Positions 22,048-32,514 of a stretch of 60,000 nt of DNA are shown in pieces (the stretch's first letter is position 1; every line of letters starts with the position of its first letter). The notes under the pieces are model-generated. The model was not told where the DNA came from, ran no database searches, and worked only from the letters and a program-made list of their open reading frames with translations. The position numbers were made by a program, and so were the translations under genes. The stretch spans positions 15,440,001 through 15,500,000 of the forward strand of contig CM060732.1 of NCBI GenBank assembly GCA_030704615.1. The letters run 5' to 3'. Origin of the DNA: Takakia lepidozioides (taxonomy: Eukaryota; Streptophyta; Takakiopsida; Takakiales; Takakiaceae).

Positions 22048-23330
22048 TGGGGATATCGTCAAAGCTGGAATTGTACCAAATGTCATTCTAAACACTGCCC
22101 TGGCAGCTCTGGAAAAGGGGAAAGAGGTCAATGGCGACATCTTCAGAGCTGGAATTGTACTAGATGTCATTCTGAACAATACCCTGGTGGACATGTTTGC
22201 AAAATGTGGGTGCATCTAGGATGCAAAGGGAGTGTTCGACACTATGGCTGAACGAGATGTGGTGTCGTGGAGTGCGATGCTTGCAGGGTATGCACAGCAG
22301 GGACATAGGATGGAGGCTTTGGAGACCTCTGAGCAAATGATGTGCGACGGGGTGAAGCTCGACCACATCATGTTTGTGTGCGTGTGCAAGCCTCGCAGCC
22401 CTGGAAAAGGGCGAAGAGGTGCATGGCGACATCGTCAGAGCTGGAATTATACCAGATGTGATCCTGAACACTGCCCTGGTGGACATGTATGCCAAATGTG
22501 GGTGCATGGAGGATGCAAAGGGAGTGTTCGACAATATGGCTGAACGAGATGTGGTGTCGTGGAGTGCGATGATCGCAGGATATGCAAAGCACGGTTGTCA
22601 TAGGGAGGTCGTGCAACTATTTGAAGGAATGCAAAAGAACGGCTTGAAGCCGAGCAATATCACCTTTATACGTGTTCTCTCTGCATGCAGCCACGCTGGC
22701 CTACTGAATGAAGGAAGACGCTATTTTGATTCCCTGAGTCAAGATCATGGTGTCACTCCAACAGTATAGTACTTTGGCTGCATGGTAGACCTTCTTGGAC
22801 GTGAGGGACAACCGGATGAGGCAATGGACATGATTAATAAAATGCCCATGAATCCAGGTGGTGTGGTGTGGAAGGCCTTGCTTGGTGCCTACAGAATCCA
22901 TGGCAATGTGGAGATGGCTGAACGTGCAGCAACATCTATCCTCATGTGGGCTGAACAGGATGTCGCGACTCATGTGTTGTTCTCAAACATCTATGTTGCA
23001 GCTGGCAGGTGGGATGATACTGCAAAGGTGAGAAGAATGATGAAGGTCAAAGGGGTTAGAAACGAGCCAGGTCGTTGATGCATTGAGGTTGGCAACAGGG
23101 TGCACGGCTTCGTTGTAGATGACAAGTTGCATCCTAGAATTAAGGAAATCCATGCTGAGTTGAGAAGATTGGCTGGGAAGATGAAGGAGGCGGGGTATGT
23201 GCTTGACAGGCACTTTGTATTGCATGATGTGGGGGAGGAGGAAAAGGAATTTTCTCTTTGCCACCACAGTGAGAAGTTGGCCATTGGTTTTGGCATATCC
23301 ACGGGAAATGATAGTGGGGTCTACCCAGCA
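22048..23330 (+). pseudogene. PPR-E-DYW pseudogene (organelle RNA editing factor type)
   Basis: PLS repeats run from DIVKAGIVPNVILNTAL through MYAKCGCMEDAKGVF and ERDVVSWSAMIAGYA. The E domain follows (ITFIRVLSACSHAGLLNEGR, CMVDLLGREGQPDEAMD, WKALLGAYRIHGN). The PG box/DYW start reads CIEVGNRVHGFVV, and the deaminase-type zinc motif is HSEKLAIGFG (about 23265). The rest of DYW, with its CxxC site and tripeptide, is missing. Stops occur at about 22217 (TAG), 22767 (TAG) and 23077 (TGA), with frameshifts near 22370. A functional version would bind organellar RNA and edit C to U. It is immediately followed by OSB PDF-motif exons, relevant to the OSB-PPR fusions at 40-43 kb. Confidence 0.85.
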
Positions 23331-23479
23331 TAGGTGGGAAGTCAGCCCATAATTGCACTTGACTGAAGGGGTGATATTGGACTGACTTTGGTGACAATGG
23401 ATGGAATCAGAGTGTTGTCCTAATTCTGGGTTTGGGTGGTATGGCTGAACGAGATGTGGTGTCGTGTTTGCTGCATGAA

Positions 23480-25627
23480 TTCTAGGCTGTCATTGTCAGT
23501 TGCTAGCAACAAGGCAAGGATGTATGCATGATTTGTGCAGAGGCATGGATAGCTGAAGGAGCAGGGATGGAGTGTGGGTTTTGATTCATCCAAGAGGGCC
23601 GGATTTCAAGCTTCAGATCACCTATGACTCCCTGTGGAAGGATAGCTACAAGAAACCTGCATGGGTATATGGTCAATTGGAAGCCGCAGCAGCATCGGCA
23701 CGATTGATAAAATCAGGCACTGCTCATGAAGGCACCTTCTTCAACACGTTTCACCCTGTTTTTCCCTCTGATCAGAATCGGCCCTAAATCTTGAATTCTG
23801 CAAAGTAGCTGGTTGAGTGAACCTTAAATAGTTTGGAGTGACTTTGACATGATACTGCCAATGTGACAACATGATTAGTATCCAGAAATAGGTAACAGAG
23901 ACGAGGAGAAGCTGTGGAATGAATACTTTTTTAACCCAGTCAACGGTGGGACAATCGAGCAAAAAGGTGAATGCCTCTTGGATTACAAAGAGTAGCAGCT
24001 GCAATTGAGCATAGGAACTAGAGTGATAAGTTGAGTTGGGTGTTTCCTAGAACAGATGTAGGCTGCCATTGTCAGCTTCTAGCAGCAAGGCAAGGATGTA
24101 TGCATGATTTGTGCAGAGGCATGGATAGGTGAAGGAGCAGGGATAGAGTATGAGTCCAGATTCATCCAAGAGGGCCGCATTTCAAGCTCCACATTACCTA
24201 CGATTCCTTGTGGAAGGATAGCTACAAGAAACCTGCATGGGTAGATGGTCAACTGGAAGCCACAGCAGCAGAGGCACCACAATTGATAAATCAGACACTG
24301 CTAATGAGGTCACCTTCTTCAACACATTTCACCCTATTTTTTCCTCTTATCAGAATCCTCCTTCTTCCATGTTGAATTCTGCAAGTTAGCTGGTTGAGTG
24401 AACCTTTGATAGTTTGGAGTGACTTTGACATGATACTGCCAAAGTGACAACAGTAAAGTATCCAGAAACAGGTAACAGAGATGATGAGAAGCTGTGGAAT
24501 GAGTACTTTTCTGACCCCAGTCAATGGTGGGACAACCGAGGCAAAAAGGTAAATGCCTGTATGATTACAGAGAGTAGCAGACGCAATTCAGCATAGGAAT
24601 GAGTTGTGATAAGCTGAGTTGGGTGTTTCCTAGAACAAATGTAGGCTGTCATTGTCAGCTGCTAGCAGCAAGGCAATGATGTATGCATGATTTGTGCAGA
24701 GGCATGGATGGTTGAAGGAGCAGGGATAGAGTGTGGGTCCAGATTCATCTAAGAGGGCCGGATTTCAACCTCCGGATTACCTATGATTCCCTGTGGAAGG
24801 ATAGCTACAACAAACCTGCATGGGAAGATGGTCAACTGGAAGCCATAGCAGCAGCGGGACAATTGATAAAAATCAGGCACTGCTAATGAAGGCACCTTCT
24901 TCAACACATTTCACCCTATTTTTCCCTCTTATCAGAACCGGCCCTAAATTTCCATGTTGAATTCTTCAAGATAGATAGTTGAGTGAATCTAGTCTGGAGT
25001 GACTTTGACATGATACTGCCAATGTGACACCAGGAAAATATCGAAAATAGGTAATAGAGATGAGGAGAAACTGGGGAATGAACACGTTTCTGACCCCAGT
25101 CAACGGTGGGACAATCGAGACCAAAAGGTGAATGCCTGTTAGATTACAGAGAATAGCTGACACAATTCAGCATAGGCACTAAGAGTGATAAGCTAAGTTG
25201 GGTGTTTCCTAGAACAACACTATGTTGTCATTGTCATCTGCTAGCAACAAGTGCAAGGATGAATGCATGATTTGTGCAGACGCATGGATAGCTGAAGGAG
25301 CAGGGATAGAGTGTGGGTCCAGATTCATCCAAGAGGGCCGGATTTCAAGCTCCAGATTACCTATGATTCCTTGTGGAAGGGAAACCTGCATGGGTAGATG
25401 GTTGACTGGAAGCCTCTACAGCAGCGGCACAATTCATAAAATCAGTCACTGCTAATCAAGGCACCTTCTTCAACACACTTCACCATGTTTTCCCCTCTTA
25501 TCAGAATCGGCCCTAAATTTTCATGTTGAATTATGCAAGTTAGCTGGTTGAGTGAACCTTTGATAGTTTGGAGTGACTTTGACATGATACTGCCAAAGTG
25601 ACAACATAGAAGTATCCAGAAACAGGT
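23480..25627 (+). repeat. Tandem array of OSB PDF-motif exon pairs
   Basis: A unit of about 560 bp is repeated roughly four times. Each holds exon 'a' (EKLWNEYFSDPSQWWDNRGKK, donor AAAAAG|GTAAATG) and, after an intron of about 195 bp, exon 'b' starting at CCAG|ATTCATCC (IHPRGPDFKLQITYDSLWK..., PAWVDGQL). Joined in phase 0, a and b give the PDF motif of plant OSB (organellar single-stranded DNA-binding) proteins. Exon b copies start near 23572, 24160, 24743 and 25323; exon a copies end near 23966, 24548 and 25127, with a truncated one at 25600-25627. Copies vary: a2 has intact WWDNR, a1 is frameshifted, and b1 has lost its acceptor. No OB-fold domain was seen, so this is an array of C-terminal modules, probably non-functional. 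Confidence 0.8.
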
Positions 25628-25900
25628 TCCAATCTTGGTCATTACGGACTCATGGATTTGTGCACTGTATGGGGCAGTTTTGAGGTGTTATCTTAATACA
25701 TTGTCACGTGCCCTTCTTCATGCAGTTCATTTGATTTCGTGCATTGATGGCATGGTCTATATGTTCTGAAGTCTGAATCACATAGGCAATGACATGATCA
25801 TCCCCAGTGTGCAGGGATTGTTTTGGTTGCAATGCCGTAGTAGATCGATTGTAGCATCCGTGTTGCTATTCAGACACAGTAGAAACAATATTGCACATGT
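25628..25900. other. No recognisable feature
   Basis: This begins where the PDF array breaks off abruptly, within a fifth exon a. It holds no open frame of note beyond the last codons (CNIVSTVSE, minus strand, ending near 25866), which may belong to the gene interrupted by the CACTA-like insertion. Confidence 0.4.
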
Positions 25901-25904
25901 ATGA

Positions 25905-26676
25905 ACTACAAGTCGCAGCCCCCAAGTCAGTGCAACCAGCAGGAGTGCCTGGTTCCCAACCCACAGTCAATGTAGTCACTAGTGAGGTAGTGCATTTCAA
26001 ACCTCCAGTTGCATTTGTCACTTCAACACTCCAGTTGCCAACTCCACTTGCAAGTCGTGAAGGCAACCAGCAGACAACTCACTGCGCCACGTGTTGTGAC
26101 CTCAGGCCTGCATGTGGCGAGACCTGGGAAGCCACGCGTGTCCTTGAAGGTAACCGCTAGTCCGGTCGCTACTACGAGTCCAGCACTCCGAGACGTAGTT
26201 CACAACTTCGCAGTTTGACCGTGCAGTCGTTGAAACGACTTGCTAGTTATTTTTGAACTAGTGGTTAGTGCTCGTGTAGTACGAGATCGTAACTATTCAG
26301 CAGCGTGAAGCAACGCGGCTACGGCGCATGTCCTGCCTCCAAGAGAACACGTGGAGTTTTCACATCGAGCCACGCGGCTGTATTCCCGGCGTGCACACAG
26401 TAGGAAAGTCGGAACCCCCGGTCAAAAGTCCATTGTGCTCAAGGTCCAAGATTCAGTCAACACTGCGCGTGGCGACGCCACATGGCCACACCTTAAAAAT
26501 TACCCTGTAGTCGGCGTCACGACTGACTGGAATGACTCCGACCACATAATGACCGGAACGACTGGGCTGTCCGATAGGTCTTGTCCTTTCGGACTCGTAG
26601 TCGCCCGGTCATTTTTTGACTGAAACGACTGGGTTTCCAGTCGTTTTTTGAGTCGTTATTTCGGCGATTCCTTGTA
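25905..26676 (-). mobile_element. Non-autonomous CACTA-like element
   Basis: The right end, read on the minus strand, is CACTACAAGGAATCGCC followed by AACGACT repeats. The left end on the plus strand is (GA)ACTACAAGTCGCAG. The interior is dense in AGTCGTT/AACGACT subterminal motifs and has no transposase. Flanks give an imperfect 3-bp duplication at best (TAT/CAT). It is about 770 bp, MITE-like, and sits next to coding-looking minus-strand sequence that stops exactly at its border. Confidence 0.55.
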
Positions 26677-26677
26677 G

Positions 26678-27864
26678 TGATATAGTAATGGCCCATGTCA
26701 TGACCATATTTGCACATTTGAAGGGCTTCATGTTATTATAACCGGGTTCATCAACCCTTGCCTTCATGTGAGGCTTGCAAATCAGTCCTTCCCACTCATC
26801 AAACTCGTACTCCTCATGGTATACCCGACGCGCTTTGAGCATGGGGGATTTTTTCACCATATCGGCAGTACAGGTGGAAAGCCTCCACCACTCCTGCCCT
26901 AAAGAACCCGACGTTGATGTTAAGGCAACAATTCATAGTGACAATGGGTATTGACATGGGCCCTCACAATGAACTATATGCCATTTCCATCGTGGAGGTC
27001 ACCATTTCGCATAACGAAAAAAAAAACATGCATTTAGCACGTAAAACATAATGGATTGGCGGGAAGAGCAACAATTTAACAACACAACATGATCGCATTG
27101 CAGTTGCACATGTTGAGCTTATGCTTATCTATCGTACCGTCCATCGTGTTATCACTGCAATACCTAATCTATCTGTGCAGCCCAATTACACAATGTTTTA
27201 TCAACTGATCTACAATTGGTGCCACTGTATCTGTCAGGTTGGTGGGTCTGGCAGCATTATAGTTTCCTTCTCCATTGTGGACTCCCCTGCCTGAAGAGGT
27301 ATACTGGCATCCTTCGATAGACGCAACTGCTTCCTCCGCTTCAATTCTGGTGGAAATTTGTCTTCTCCGCTATCGTCCTGGTCCACCTTCGTCTTCAATG
27401 AGTTTTTGCGCGGTAGAAGACCATGGTCCCTGAGAACATTCTCCATCAACGACCTCTGGCCCGCTTCAAACACATGATACATTTTAAGTTTAGGTCCACC
27501 CTTCCCAACAACATCACATCCATTTATCCACTGAATGGTTAATTTTTTTTGTCTTTATACACCCTATTACAGTAGACCAATAACAAGGACGACAAAATAA
27601 AGTCTACAAAACTCACAAAATATCTGCAGACCTGGTGCCAAACCCAAACAGATACAGCTGCAGGCCGCCCATAAGATGGCATTGGTCAGAAGCTCCAAAG
27701 AATGGCAACAACAGTAGTGCAGTAAAACAAATGAACGCAAGGAAAACTCCGTATGCGTACGCTTCCTTCCGAATCGTGTTGCACACGATCCAAGCGTTAC
27801 TTGAAAGAAACCCCGCGAAGGGTGTGTAACAAAAGTAAATGACAAACATGAAAGCAAATGACAT
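26678..27864 (-). pseudogene. Unrecognised membrane-protein gene, interrupted at its 3' end
   Basis: The minus strand holds three coding-like blocks. Block 1 (27864-27615) has two hydrophobic helices (FAFMFVIYFCYTPFAGFLSS; YGVFLAFICFTALLLLPFF) and ends near a GTGAGT donor. Block 2 (about 27516-27237), after ATTCAG, reads GKGGPKLKMYHVFEAGQRSL, then a Lys/Asp-rich tail with a stop. Block 3 (26860-26678) reads YEFDEWEGLICKPHMKARV...GYNNMKPFKCANMVMTWAIT, cut by the CACTA-like element. The phase between blocks 1 and 2 does not match a simple GT-AG join, so the model is uncertain. Separate genes are possible. I do not recognise the family. Confidence 0.35.
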
Positions 27865-27899
27865 GTGAGGAAAGAGTGATGGTGGTGACAACCAATGTT

Positions 27900-29285
27900 G
27901 GCCGGTTATTTATCTAAACAAAGAACAGTCGGTTCCGGTTCTAATTGAATGAGGCATTTGAAAGATCCTGTGGAGGCGGTTCTTTACCATTATGGGTTTT
28001 TTAGAGAACCTGCGGTTACGGGTCTTTGGCAGTATGACACATGAGGTTATGAGGCGGAGGTGGTTATCTCAACATCTTATTAGAATGGTTATAAAGCCCG
28101 GTTTTCTCAAAGATACCCTGCCCCTTTCCTCCATAGCCGGTTATGTCTCTTTGATTCCATACTCTACACTTACATTCAACATTTACCAAAATTTATATTC
28201 ATGACACAACACAATCAACAGCATTGATTAAGCATACCACATTAAGCATTAATTGATTAAGCATTACAGCTTTGATTAAGCATACCACATACCACCTAAC
28301 TGTTGTGCAAATGAAATAACCTGCACAAATCCTCCGGTTATATAAATAGATATGAGCCGGTGTTCATGTAAATAACCTGAAGGAGATTCAAAGCTTTTGC
28401 CGGATCCGGGTGTGATCTTTCAGAGTTCTTCAAATTAGGTTATGAGGTGGGGGCGGGTACTCAGACCACTTCAGAACAGTCGGTTCCTTCCATAACAGGG
28501 TCTTTCAAAATGTTGCCTCCGGCGGTGAAGTGCATACATAACCGGGTTGATACCCACCGGGGCCCTGTCCTAAATTAACATAACCGCCCAACACTGGTGA
28601 CAACCTCCTCCGAAAGCGCTTTCATGGAGGACATATCTTTCACTCAATTGCACATGATGTTTGGAAAACAGGCGCTACGGCATCGATGGAGACGATGGCA
28701 CGGTTCATGCGACGTGGACAGTGACAAGGAACGTCTGGCATTCCAAGCGTCACCTTCGGCATGTGTGTTAGCAACTCACAATCATTGTATGACAATCTTC
28801 ATGATCTGGATGCATGCGTCATGGTGATACAGTTCATGTACGATCATGTATTTTCGGGCGTGAAGGGAGGGGTTAGGGGGCAGCCGGGCGGGGGAGGCAG
28901 GAGGCCCGGTCGCGGCAACCCCGGGCCGCCGCGTTGCTGCCAAGGGGGGGTGAGGCGGCGGGGGAGGGACGGGCCACGCAGGCACACCCGCCCAGGGTGT
29001 ATTCAACTCGGGTCAAAACTCTACATTTAAGGGTAGTTGCATATATATTGTTTACAATTTATTACTGATGGGCCTGGCAGCAGTGCCCAAACACAAATCA
29101 GGTAGACCTGACAGAGTACTTTGATCCGGTAACCGCATTAGGATTTTTTTATTTTTTTTCTTCTTCTGTCGTCTCTCACACGCGATCTGCTGCAGTAGCG
29201 CGACTTCAGTGCGGTGGAGGGAGCAGCGCGGGAGGAGGGATCAGATCAGCGCACCAGTGCGTGGGGGAGGGAGCAGTGCCTCAGC
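27900..29285. repeat. Repeat-rich intergenic DNA
   Basis: 27905-28570 has recurring GAACAGTCGGTTCC, GGTTATGAGG and CATAACCGG phrases in both halves, and ATTAAGCATTA(CA) repeats at 28220-28290, suggesting a decayed transposon. 28597-28827 is open but unrecognised. 28860-29000 is G/C-rich. 29140-29165 is T-rich. No gene is supported. Confidence 0.4.
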
Positions 29286-29289
29286 GCGT

Positions 29290-30024
29290 GAGGGAGGGTG
29301 TCGCTGCCCTTTGCCTTGAGGGCAGGGGGTCGGGACGCAGGAGGGGCTGCCCCTGTGGTGGGGGCAATGGCAACGATATGTACGGGGGGCTGAAGCACCC
29401 TTGAGTGCCCAAGGCACTCAAGGGGGCGGAGGCGCTCATTAGGTGGAGCCCCGCACACCGGGTTGCGGTGGGGGTGGCTCCACAAGGGGTGGTGGTAGCT
29501 TAGCGGGACTTAGTGGGGGTGGCATAGGACTCACCATAGGGCGGAGACCTTGTGGTGGGAGTCGTGGGGAGTCTTGGGACTCATCACGGTCCAATGGGGC
29601 CGTGGTGGGTGGGCCAAGACTCACCGCGATTCATCACCGGGAGTCGAGGGTCTTCGTGGTGGTTCGCCATAAAATGACATGGTTGTTTGTGAAACCCCCG
29701 CGGACAGTCACAGAAGTATATATAGGGAGTAGTAACCCCGAGAACGGTGCAAGCCCGTTGGTGACCAAAAACTAGTGAGTAAGCGAGCGAGCCGGAAAGC
29801 GACCAAGGAGTGGGGAGCTATTCCGGACTGCCATCTACCAAAGGGAATTTCCACTAGGCCCAAATTGGTGGAGGGTCTTTTGGAAGAGTAAAGGGGGACC
29901 GTTATGTCCCGGTGAGCAGCTGAAGCTCCAAGAAGGCCCGGCGGCCAGGTTGGGAATTAGGCGCGCGCATCAAAGCGAGTAACTATGACTTGAAGGGGAG
30001 CTTACCGAAGTGAGGTGTGCGACA
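29290..30024 (+). mobile_element. Partial 5' LTR of a Ty3/gypsy element
   Basis: The segment is closely similar to the minus-strand LTR at 56583-57310: both encode the same spurious 110-codon reading (MEPRTPGCGGGGSTRGGG...). It ends GTGTGCGACA followed by the primer-binding site. Similarity to the other LTR stops near 29290, so about 850 bp of the left part is missing or replaced. This is the same family as the chromodomain element at the right edge. Confidence 0.8.
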
Positions 30025-30026
30025 CT

Positions 30027-30038
30027 TGGTATCAGAGC
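30027..30038 (+). other. Primer-binding site, initiator tRNA-Met
   Basis: TGGTATCAGAGC, two bases after the LTR end, is complementary to the 3' end of plant initiator tRNA-Met, the usual primer for plant LTR retrotransposons. It fixes the LTR boundary and the orientation of the gag that follows. Confidence 0.88.
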
Positions 30039-30078
30039 TTAGAGTTCAGTACGCGATCGTCTTGGGATCAGCCTCATC

Positions 30079-30505
30079 ATGGGGTCGGGCAAGCCAAAGT
30101 GAAAGCGAAACGGCCCGAAAGATGAGGATCCTAGTGAGCCCAATGGGGGCGACGTGTCACCGAAGCGGCCGTTTGAGGAAGCGATGCATGCTTTTGAAAA
30201 CGAGGCCGCTCAAGAACGGGAGGAATCTGAGGAGTCGGAGCCCGAGGAATTCCTGAGAGCTCCGACAGACCAACAGATGCCTCCCATGCCAGCAGCCTTT
30301 TGGGAAGGGTTGTTGGCGTAGTTTGGCGGGACGTTGAAAGACGTGTTGAAGGCGGCTAATGCCACTTCCACTAAGGCAAAGTTTAAAGTGAAGCCTAAGG
30401 AACCCGGCACCTTCGAGGGCATCCAAAATCGGAAGGCACTCAACACCTGGCTCTTGGAGCTAGAGCAGTACTTCCGGGCGGCCAAGTTGAGTGACCGTGT
30501 TGCCA
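30079..30505 (+). pseudogene. 5' part of gypsy gag
   Basis: The frame from ATG at 30079 reads MGSGKPK, then an early TGA, then an acidic stretch, a TAG near 30319, and KFKVKPKEPGTFEGI, NTWLLELEQYFRAAKLSDRV. This is the start of a Ty3/gypsy capsid domain (PGTFEG...WL.ELEQYF). Similarity ends at about 30505, where unrelated minus-strand coding sequence begins. Two stops and the truncation make it dead. Confidence 0.75.
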
Positions 30506-31412
30506 TGGCTAATTTCCATGGGCGTTGCTTCGTTGGTCTGTGGTTGGTTCTCTCCTTCTGGCTATTGATTCTCCCCTTCTCTCTGCATTGGGGAATCAGC
30601 CGTCGAGTTGATGATGTCCTTTGTTGCTGCACTTGTGGTTGCTTTGTTGATCCAGGCTCTCTTTGCAAGTCCGCCCTCTTCTTTTTCTTGACCTGCTGCC
30701 GTCTCACTTCCTTCTTCCTCCATCGTATCTACCCGTTGCATAATCCCCAACATTGCTTGCTCTTCGGGCGTTAGGTGTACAGTGTGTCGAATCATTTGGA
30801 GTAACAAGGGAGTCGCCATGGTGACAGTTGCTTCCTTCTTCTTCTTTGTCAATCGGGTCAATTCTTGGGTTAACTTCTTCGATAAGAAGCTTGCCCAATT
30901 CACGATTTTCCCATTGAGGCAAACCAATACTTGATCGATTAGCTCCTTGGTACAATAGCTGTGGTTTTGCCTGAGGCAAAGCAACGTGCTAAGTACCGGG
31001 GCTATCCTCCTAAAGCCGGGGCTTTTGCTGTGACTGCATGTGTAGCCCTGATCTGCTTGGTTGAGATTCTCAAACAAATCTGCAAGTACAAACCTTGGAG
31101 GTTTTCCGCTGTGCGCCGGTACGTCCAGACTGGGAAGGTGAAACACTTCCGCCAAGTACTTCTCCGTCAGCAGGATGTGTGTGTCGCGGACATTTGTGCT
31201 CCGAGTGCTGGTGTTGTAATTCTCCAAGAACTCCTTGCACAGCTCATCGTGCTTCAGGTTCTAGTCCAGCGTGGTGATGAAGTATCGCAGGCCAAGACTG
31301 TCCAATGTCTCCTGTGTCTCTGTGTCCTGCTCAATCTTCCGCAACGCCGGGCTGATTTTGAAATTCACTTGCGCATAAGAACTTGGTGCCTTCCGCTTGG
31401 TGCCTGCCATTT
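30506..31412 (-). pseudogene. Unrecognised ORF inserted in gag
   Basis: From an ATG at about 31412 the minus strand reads MAGTKRKAPSSYAQVNFKI, is broken by TAG at about 31264, then runs open from 31227 to 30562. Segments include EKYLAEVFHLPSLDVPAH, FRRIAPVLSTLLCLRQNH and VNWASFLSKKLTQELTRL, then an acidic, Glu-rich tail. The layout (fold with a LxxL-rich core, then a low-complexity tail) is reminiscent of plant retroelement-associated proteins of unknown function, but I cannot name it. Codons are largely intact apart from one stop, so it is younger than the gag it interrupts. Confidence 0.4.
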
Positions 31413-32514
31413 CTCTTAGTCTTGCGGTTGCTGTAAGGAATTGGAGCTCGCACCAATTCCTGTATCACAAGCAGTATGAAGCACACTGGAAGTTGTGTAT
31501 ACAGCAATTTCCAATTTGCGGAAGAGAAGGTGAGGAGTTTGCTTCTGGGTTTAAGTAGGGGTTCTCCTCTGTAGGCTTCTCCTCTAACTTCTCTCGAGGT
31601 TCTCGTGGAGGTAATTCTGTCCTGCTGGTTGCCTAGGTTTAAAGCTCAGTTAGCTTTAATTGCTGGGCCCAGGCTTACCAAGAAGCATTTAGCTTCTGGT
31701 AACGGTGAAAACTTCGTCCTTTTTGTGCCTGATTTTCTTTTGTTGGTGTTTTCTTCGTGATTTGTTTTGGATTGAACTGATGGTCGTTGATGATGGTCTA
31801 GTTTCAGTCAGTTTATGTTCATCCATCTTGGATGTGTTCATCCACTTTGGTACATGGTCTGTCTTTAGATGGGCGGCGTGGGTGCAGTACATGCAGCTTG
31901 ATTTAATGGCTTTGCCCTTATCATCCGCCGTCTTTTGGCAATCCATTGGATTGCGCCGTCGTTCTGCCTCCGTGTTATGATCGAAGGGTAGTGGTGTATG
32001 ATTACTTCGGTCAGTGGGGTGATCTTACATCTTGGAGTTTAACACAAGCAGTGACTCGTTGGCTGTTTTGTATCCGTTCACGGTTCTGTAGGGCATCTGT
32101 GATGGCCATGGTTCACCATATGGTATACGGGGTGGTAATGTTATCCTCCATATGAATGGTGGTCTAGCCGTCGTGGTGCCCTGAATTTGTGTTGTCACCT
32201 GTCTTAGTACATGCCGATTCATCGTGTCGTGATGAATGTAGTATGCACTGGCGGTTTCACGCTCCTCATCTTCAGTTTGATCTTCCTCGTTGGCGTATAA
32301 GTCATGTATAAGGGCTTTGTCATGTATTCCTTGGTAGCCTTTTAACTTGCAATGCGAATTGTTTATAGGTGAAGCCCAGCTGTCCTTGTATGCGAAGCCT
32401 GGTTATGAGGTTTGTCTGGGAAATGCGGCACCGCATTCGCATTTTATGTTTTCGGTTGCACTCTGCGAGTACGTTGGTCTCAACTTTTGCTCACGCATGC
32501 TGACTGCCCTGCAG
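31413..32514. other. No recognisable gene; 5' flank of copy B
   Basis: Open frames are short and unconvincing. An isolated B-type palindrome (GAAATGCGGCACCGCATTCG) lies at 32420-32440, 75 bp before the first recognisable exon of copy B. No ParB-like exon was found upstream, so copy B seems truncated or its N-terminus has diverged. Confidence 0.45.

Noticed and set aside
29443-29775. 110-codon ORF with Gly-rich start, duplicated at 57163-56831
   Set aside because: Conserved because it lies in two copies of the same LTR, not because it is coding.
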